A stretch of 64,000 nt of DNA, taken from assembly GCA_026826555.1 (NCBI GenBank), contig JAKSZT010054399.1:8192051-8256050 (forward strand), given 5' to 3'. Below the pieces are notes generated by a model, which was not told the DNA's origin, searched no databases, and was given only the letters and a program-made list of their open reading frames with translations. Every line of letters starts with the position of its first letter. The first letter of the stretch is position 1. Origin of the DNA: Tolypeutes matacus (taxonomy: Eukaryota > Chordata > Mammalia > Cingulata > Chlamyphoridae). A program made the position numbers and the translations under genes. Shown piece by piece: positions 58,700-64,000 of the stretch.

Positions 58700-58840
58700 A
58701 GTAATAGTAACAGCTAACTATATTGAATGTTTACTATATGCAAGTCACTGTTTTAAGTATAAATTTACATGTATCCTCAAAACAACCATCATTATTCCCA
58801 ATTTACAGGTAAGGAAATAAAGGCACAATAGGAGAATTAC
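58700..58840 (-). repeat. MIR fragment
   Basis: Reversed MIR: 'aacagctaactatattgaatg', ttactatatgcaagtcactg, 'tgtatcctcaaaacaacc', caatttacaggtaaggaaat. Confidence 0.75.
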
Positions 58841-59249
58841 ACAGATGCTTTCAGTGTAAACAGAATATGATTAGAAATACAACAGAGGCTTGGTACTGTA
58901 TAGCAAGGCACTCTAACCTAAAACCTGAGGGTTCTAACCTAAAAAAAAAACATGTTGATTGAATTGTTTCTTTGCTCTGTTTCAGTGAACATGGCTAGCA
59001 AGTTTTTAAGGGAAAACTATTTATTCCTCCCTCTCATCTAATGCTAACATCTTCATGCTGACATACCATCTGCATTTTATAAAAAAGTTTCAATATTCTT
59101 AAAAGAACCACATCTATTTGAAAAATAATATTCAGGGTATTACCCATAAAACATTAAATGATATTCAGAATTACTTGAAGTTATTTAAACATTTCTTTAT
59201 TTAATACACCATTTAAATATGCTTTTTGAATCATCTAAAATAATTATTT
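58841..59249. other. Unclassified AT-rich DNA
   Basis: Nothing recognised. Confidence 0.5.
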
Positions 59250-60430
59250 GATTTATGTGTGTAATTCAGATAGTCAGTGGTAAATAAAATCAAACTCAGT
59301 GATGTGAATGGGCATAATTGTATTGACAGAAGGATTTTTGGCCAAGCCAGAGAGCTGAGGGTAGCATTTTGGCTCCAGATTTGTTCAGATGCTCTTTTTA
59401 TGGTATTCTGCAGGCTTTGGAAGAGGCTGTGGTAGAAAGACTATAAGCTGTGAATTTAACCTGTTTTCAAACCCATCAACAAAGCCAGCAGAGATGTAAA
59501 CCATCTAATAAAGATAGAAACAGTGGGGGAAAATGAGACTCGGTGTCTGCGGGATGCTCTCTAGGCAAAGATAAAGAAAATCATGGAAGTTTAGGGATTG
59601 TGGATCTAAAGTTGATTTATTAAACAGTCAGAAGAATTTTTTACACAATATACTAGCTGCAAATGCATAAAAAACCTGCAGGACTTCTATGGAAATGTCT
59701 CTGTATTGATTTCATTGTTGCTTGAGTCAGATATGGATGTTTTGCTTTTATGCAAAATGCTGATGTGTACCGATTCGTGACTAGGTTAGTGCCTTCAGGA
59801 ATTCTCTGTAGGCCATGTAAGTAACCATATTGTAACAGTTTGAAATTGGAAGAACCTCACGTTCCCTTTCTTTTCACTTACTCAGCAACAAAAAACTCAA
59901 GGCCAATGGCAACCCTTCTCCTCTTCACTCATCTCATCTTGGAAGACTGAAAACACTGCATTATTACTTTGGCATGATAAATCCATTTCCTGGAACTTTT
60001 AATCTTATTGTCCCGGCATTAATTCTTCTCTCTCCCGAATTCATTCTAAAAATAACTACTCTCTAGTACCTAGTTTACTTGCCATGAAGCATTATCTTCC
60101 AGGGAAGACAATTGCTAGGTGACCATTCTAACACATTTCAAATAATACTGGTTTGAAATGTCCCATATGCAGTGCTCAGTCGAGGGGTAAATAAAGCAGC
60201 ATGATATAATTTGCCTTTAGATGACATTTATGATGAATGTGCAGATTGGCTTTCTTTACAAGCAAGCCTTTTGCCTTTCTCATTTATTTGTGTCCTTTTA
60301 ATTTCCAGAAGCGAGGTCAAAGTTTGTGGTACATGTTTATTGAAAAGATCTTGCAGCACTTGTGAACATTTAGCATGTAAGGCAGTGGTATTCTGATCAT
60401 ATCTCCAAATCTGTAAAACACAATTAACCT
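59250..60430. promoter_or_regulatory. Candidate conserved non-coding cluster
   Basis: About 1.2 kb with no repeat signature, even composition and many balanced motifs, for example gtgatgtgaatgggcataat, gatgtaaaccatctaataaa, 'tgcttttatgcaaaatgctg', tttagatgacatttatgatg. The texture is that of enhancer-type conserved DNA. No open frame of interest. Confidence 0.3.
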
Positions 60431-60724
60431 TGTCCTAGTCCTTGAAAGGTAGTAGGTAAAGCTTTTGAGAAAAGGATTTTGATGGTGGGCACTATTTGGG
60501 ACTTTTCAGCAAGTCAATTCTATAGCAGAATCTGGTTAAGCCCCATTTATTGGAACTTGATGAATGAGTTGATTCTGCTTGGGCTCATGTACATTTTGTG
60601 TAGTTACTACATCTGGGAGATTAGAAAACAAAAATAAGAATTAGTTGAGAAGAAAAGAAAGAATGCGTGTGAACTACCTATAGGATTTTATGCAATTAGA
60701 AATATATACATATTACTATTTTTT
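60431..60724. other. Unclassified DNA
   Basis: Nothing recognised. Confidence 0.5.
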
Positions 60725-62345
60725 CAATTTTTAATTTTTTAAAAAGATATTTAGATTACATAAATGTTACATAAAAATACAGGGGATTTCCATATGCCTT
60801 GCTACCCACACTACCCACATTTACCCTATTAACTACATCCTTCATTAGTGTGGTATATTCATTGCAATTGATGAACGCATTTTGGAGCATTGCCACTAAG
60901 CATGGATTATAGTTTACATTGTAGTTTACACTCTCTCCCACACAATTCTGTAGGCTATGGCAGGATATATGATGGCCTGTATCTGTCATTGCAATGTCAT
61001 TCAGGACAATTTCCAAGTCCTGAAAATGCCCCCATATTACACCTGTTTTCGCTCTCCCTGACCTCCAGTGGCCACTGCCTCCACATCAATGATATAAGCT
61101 CTTCCATTGCTAGAATCACTATAAGTCTATAGTAGAGTATCAGTTAGTCCACTCTACTCCATAGTTCATTCCCCAATCCTGAGGACTCTAGAATGATGAT
61201 GCCCACTCCACGTCTAATTGAGAGGGGGCTTCAGTCCTATATGGCCGATGGATAGGACTCTCTTGCTTGCAGTTGTAGACTCGCTCAGTTCCTTGGTATG
61301 GTGTTTGTCCATCATCATTCCTTGTTAATTGTCCTGAGTGAGTCCAATGAACTGGAGAGTAGGTGTTGCAACTCCGTTGAGGTTCAGGGCCCAGCTGGTA
61401 CATGGACAGCTCAAAGTGTCAAGTCTCTTGGACATAAACCTACCAACTACAGCACCAACTATAGGTTCAAATAGAAGAGACTGAAGAGTCATGTGTAGGG
61501 AAACCACAACTGAACCCAACTCTGTCACATTGGGGAGCATAAACCTCAAAGTAGGGCCAACTGACAAGGCACCAAATTCATGAGCCATCTACCCTTACCA
61601 TGGTGCCTGGGTGTCCCCAGAGCCCTCAGGAGACTCACCATTTGGGGTAGTGTCTAATTTGGCAGAGAATGAGATCCTGCTGAGATGTGCATAAGCATAA
61701 ACTCTGGAATGACCTCGCGACTCACTTTGAAGTCTCTTAGCCATATAAACTCATTTGTCTTTACCTTTTTCTCCTTTTGGTCAAGGTCTTTTTCCAGTTG
61801 TATTGTTAGTTGGTGCTTGGTAGTAATCCCTCAGTGCCAGGGAGGCTCATCCCTGGGAGTCTTGTCCCATGCTGGGGGGAAGTTATTGCATTTATATGCT
61901 GAGTTTGGCTTAGAGAGAGTCCACATTTGAGCAACAAGGAGGCTCTTAGGAGGTAACATTTAGGCACTCTATAACACTATGCTAAGTTTCAATTTCAAGA
62001 GTAAAGGTTCATAAGAACAGTTATCAATATCAAGGACCCGTTAATGGACCATCTTCCTTCACTAGCCATTGCCTCTGTACCTGGGGGATTCTTGCTATTC
62101 CATCAGAGAATGTGGCAGAGCTCCCCAGGATGGGAATTCAATATTCTTTTGAATCTCCACCCACCATGACAATGCCCCATGAACACATGAATACATTTAT
62201 ATGCCTTATATGTGTACCCAGGTGAACCTCCTCCTATGTATCGCCCATCACTGACACCCCACACAAATTGTCCTTCCCTGCCACAGTTGTAATCCTTCTG
62301 TGATCCAAAACTTCTTCAAACATGAAGCCAATAAAATAGCCAAAT
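60725..62345 (-). mobile_element. Non-coding retroposon-like element, minus copy (about 1.6 kb)
   Basis: Reverse-oriented homologue of 11275-12920. On the plus strand the shared blocks run in reverse order: cattgcaattgatgaacgca, ccagtggccactgcctccac (about 61067), caatgaactggagagtaggt (61347-61366), 'ctcttagccatataaactca' (61733-61752), ccagggaggctcatccctgg (61838-61857), ctgacaccccacaca. The A-rich tail is at the low-coordinate end (T-rich 60718-60745). Two stretches stay stop-free in the same frame in both copies (61325-61588 and 60756-61016 here), but the differences fall mostly at amino-acid-changing sites, so I do not call coding. Confidence 0.7.
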
Positions 62346-62399
62346 ACAATTAATAAGAAAATGAAATAAACATGATAGCTCTAAAAAATAGGAAATAAA

Positions 62400-62485
62400 A
62401 TACAAAAAAATTGGGAATTAAATTTTTAAAAAAAAATTTGGAATAAAATACAATGAAAAATTTAAAAAAAAAATTTTTTTACATT
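62400..62485. repeat. Low-complexity A/T-rich tract
   Basis: Repeated 'ggaataaaatacaa' and 'aaaattttt' phrases, between the 1.6 kb element and the next repeat unit. Confidence 0.75.
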
Positions 62486-62775
62486 CTGTCTTTCATCATT
62501 GTGAGATCTTTTGTCCTCTATGTACAGTGACATTTTCTTCCACTTATTCCCCCAGTGTCTTACTTTTTTCATTTTGTCTTCAAAGAAGTTTTAGGTAACA
62601 GCAAAGTCATATGCAGAATACAGGGGACTCCCATATATCCAACATCCTCCACCTTTCCCCCCTTCCCCCTATTAATAACATTTTATATGTGGATAGTACA
62701 TTTGTTACAACTGATGCACAAATATTGAAACATATCTACCAATCATGGTCAATGGTTTACATTATATATTACTAT
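62486..62775 (-). mobile_element. Second 3'-end-like unit, upstream of the minus copy
   Basis: On the minus strand: gcatcagttgtaacaaatgt, 'atgttattaataggggg', atatatgggagtcccctgta, 'ttctgcatatgactttgctg'. This parallels the terminal 250 bp of the 1.6 kb element ('atcaattgcaatgaat', 'gttaataggg', 'catatggaaatcccctgta'). It may be the truncated 3' end of a related element inserted at its 5' side, or part of the element itself. Confidence 0.5.
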
Positions 62776-62984
62776 TTTTTAAAGTATTGCAAGAAACCAG
62801 CTATAGTGTCATCATAGTAAGAGGGAATTCTATAGCAAAGGAGTAAAGTTCTAGAATTACCTAACCATGACTCTCTGTTGCACTGATTCTTGGGGTTTGC
62901 TTATTTCTATTACCAACATCATGTTGGACTCAAGGGATACAATCATTACCCCAAAAAAGATTTAAAATCAGAATGACAAAATTG

Positions 62985-63185
62985 TTTAGAGGCTACCCTA
63001 AATTCAAAACCCAGTTGTGCTCTTTCTAGCTCCATGACATTGGCCTTGTTACTTAATCTTACAAGTACTCCTTCTACTTCCTGTAATATGGAGATGATAA
63101 ACATAGCACCTACTTCATAGGGTTGGTTTCCATGAGGAGTATTTAGATAATCTATATGTGCTTAGACAGGGCCTGGTATATTGGT
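62985..63185 (+). repeat. MIR SINE
   Basis: MIR: 'ttcaaaacccagttgtgctc', tagctccatgacattggcct, 'taatatggagatgataaac', agcacctacttcatagggtt, 'acagggcctggtatattgg'. Confidence 0.8.
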
Positions 63186-63454
63186 TAAAAACCCAATGAA
63201 TTTTGGATTATTATATCCAGAAAAAGAGCATTGATTGATTTTTTTTTTCCTTTACCATACTTGAGACTTGATGAATTTTTCAAAAACTATATATTTTTAT
63301 TAGATACTGGCATTAGAGGTCACTATAATTCAGAAAATAACTGAGTTTACTTACATAAAATGCATGCAAAATAAAAACACATACAGAAAAAAAAAAGACA
63401 TAAATATATTGTTGGAAGGGGAAGTAGAATGTAATTTTGAAAACTCTAAAGTCT
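63186..63454. other. Unclassified AT-rich DNA
   Basis: Nothing recognised. Confidence 0.5.
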
Positions 63455-64000
63455 GTGTCAGACAAGGATCCAGTCAAGAAGCAGAAAACACATCAGTTAC
63501 CTAGAAATAATTTCATGTGAAGAATTAATAGCTATGTATAAAGTTGTTAATTAAGTAACTGAAAGGATAAAAAAATAGTTTTTATGGAGGTACAATTTCT
63601 TGAAGCAACTGATACTCTTAGGGTTGAAGGGGAAAAGGGAAGAAGTTGGAATTATTAAAACACAGAAGGCTGGGACCCCAACTTCTGAGGAGGGGTCTGG
63701 TCCTACAAGTGTTGGCAAAACTGTAAACTGGATTTAACTGCTATGAGAAACAATGCCACTGCCGGGATGCGGAATGTGACTGGAGTGAATAGAAACAGCA
63801 AGGACCTCCAGACCTACAGGGAGCAACCAGAAGGAACCAGGAGCCAGCAAGTGCCTTCTCCCTCCTCCAGCCTCACTATCTACTTATCTCCATTGCAGAT
63901 TCAAACAAGAAACCAGCTGGCAAAGCAGGAGTGTGTTTGCAGCGTCCTACCCTAGAATCACACAGCAGCATAGAGAAGAGTGGGTTTAGAGCTGAAAGGT
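63455..64000 (+). repeat. Ancient mammalian interspersed repeat, family not named
   Basis: Opens acaaggatccagtcaagaag then cagaaaacacatcagttacc, later 'aggctgggaccccaacttct', ggaccaggagccagc-like wording, and caagaaaccagctggcaaag with gagtgtgtttgcagcg. I recognise this order as a dispersed mammalian repeat. It continues past the window end. Confidence 0.45.

Noticed and set aside
57560..60192. Same 13-mer, cagtcgaggggta, at about 57559 and 60178
   Set aside because: Dozens of 13-mer pairs are expected by chance in 64 kb; the flanks do not align.
1..64000. A novel defence, biosynthetic or phage-type gene system
   Set aside because: Nothing prokaryotic is present: no operons, no ribosome binding sites, no long intact frames. 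The repeats are all mammalian.

Overview
The window is mammalian nuclear DNA, AT-rich and dominated by interspersed repeats. I see no intact protein-coding gene, no convincing host exon and no classical RNA gene. The repeat complement points to Xenarthra (sloth or armadillo; I cannot say which). The evidence is tRNA-derived SINEs of the DAS type with heads reading like agcgggtatagctca, lineage-specific L1 3' ends that read like cttcaataaa, and MLT1-like LTRs that open tgtggtagtttga. Older elements shared by all placental mammals (MIR, L2, L1M, MLT1, MER5-like) fill in around them.

Layout. 0.2-2.95 kb is a decayed plus-strand L1M with a MER5-like hAT element (45-217) beside its left end. 3.1-10.1 kb is mostly unclassified sequence with a possible LTR, an L1 3' end and an MLT1-like LTR. 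10.1-12.9 kb holds an MLT1 LTR, an L1M tail, a MIR and a 1.65 kb non-coding retroposon-like element (plus copy). 14.0-14.5 kb is a composite SINE. 17.3-19.1 kb is an ancient repeat, an old minus-strand L1 and a MIR. 21.6-29.1 kb is a full-length minus-strand L1 of about 7.1 kb inserted into an MLT1-like LTR. Its 5' UTR carries eight tandem units of about 110 bp; ORF1 and ORF2 are both broken.

30-45 kb has scattered MIRs, a head-to-head pair of L1 3' ends, SINE dimers, another MLT1-like LTR, a GATA microsatellite and a tandem pair of L1 3' ends. 45.3-54.3 kb is strikingly poor in recognisable repeats and holds the best candidates for conserved non-coding elements. 54.3-58.9 kb returns to LTR, L2, hAT-like and MIR sequence. 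59.2-60.4 kb is again unique-looking. 60.7-62.8 kb is the second (minus) copy of the 1.65 kb element, and the window ends in a MIR and another ancient repeat.

The genes do not form a system in the operon sense. The coherent biology is retrotransposon history (nested insertion, tandem promoter units, a non-coding element with an L1-like 3' end) plus possible long-range regulatory DNA in the repeat-poor stretches. All family calls are by eye against remembered consensus patterns; no database search was run.
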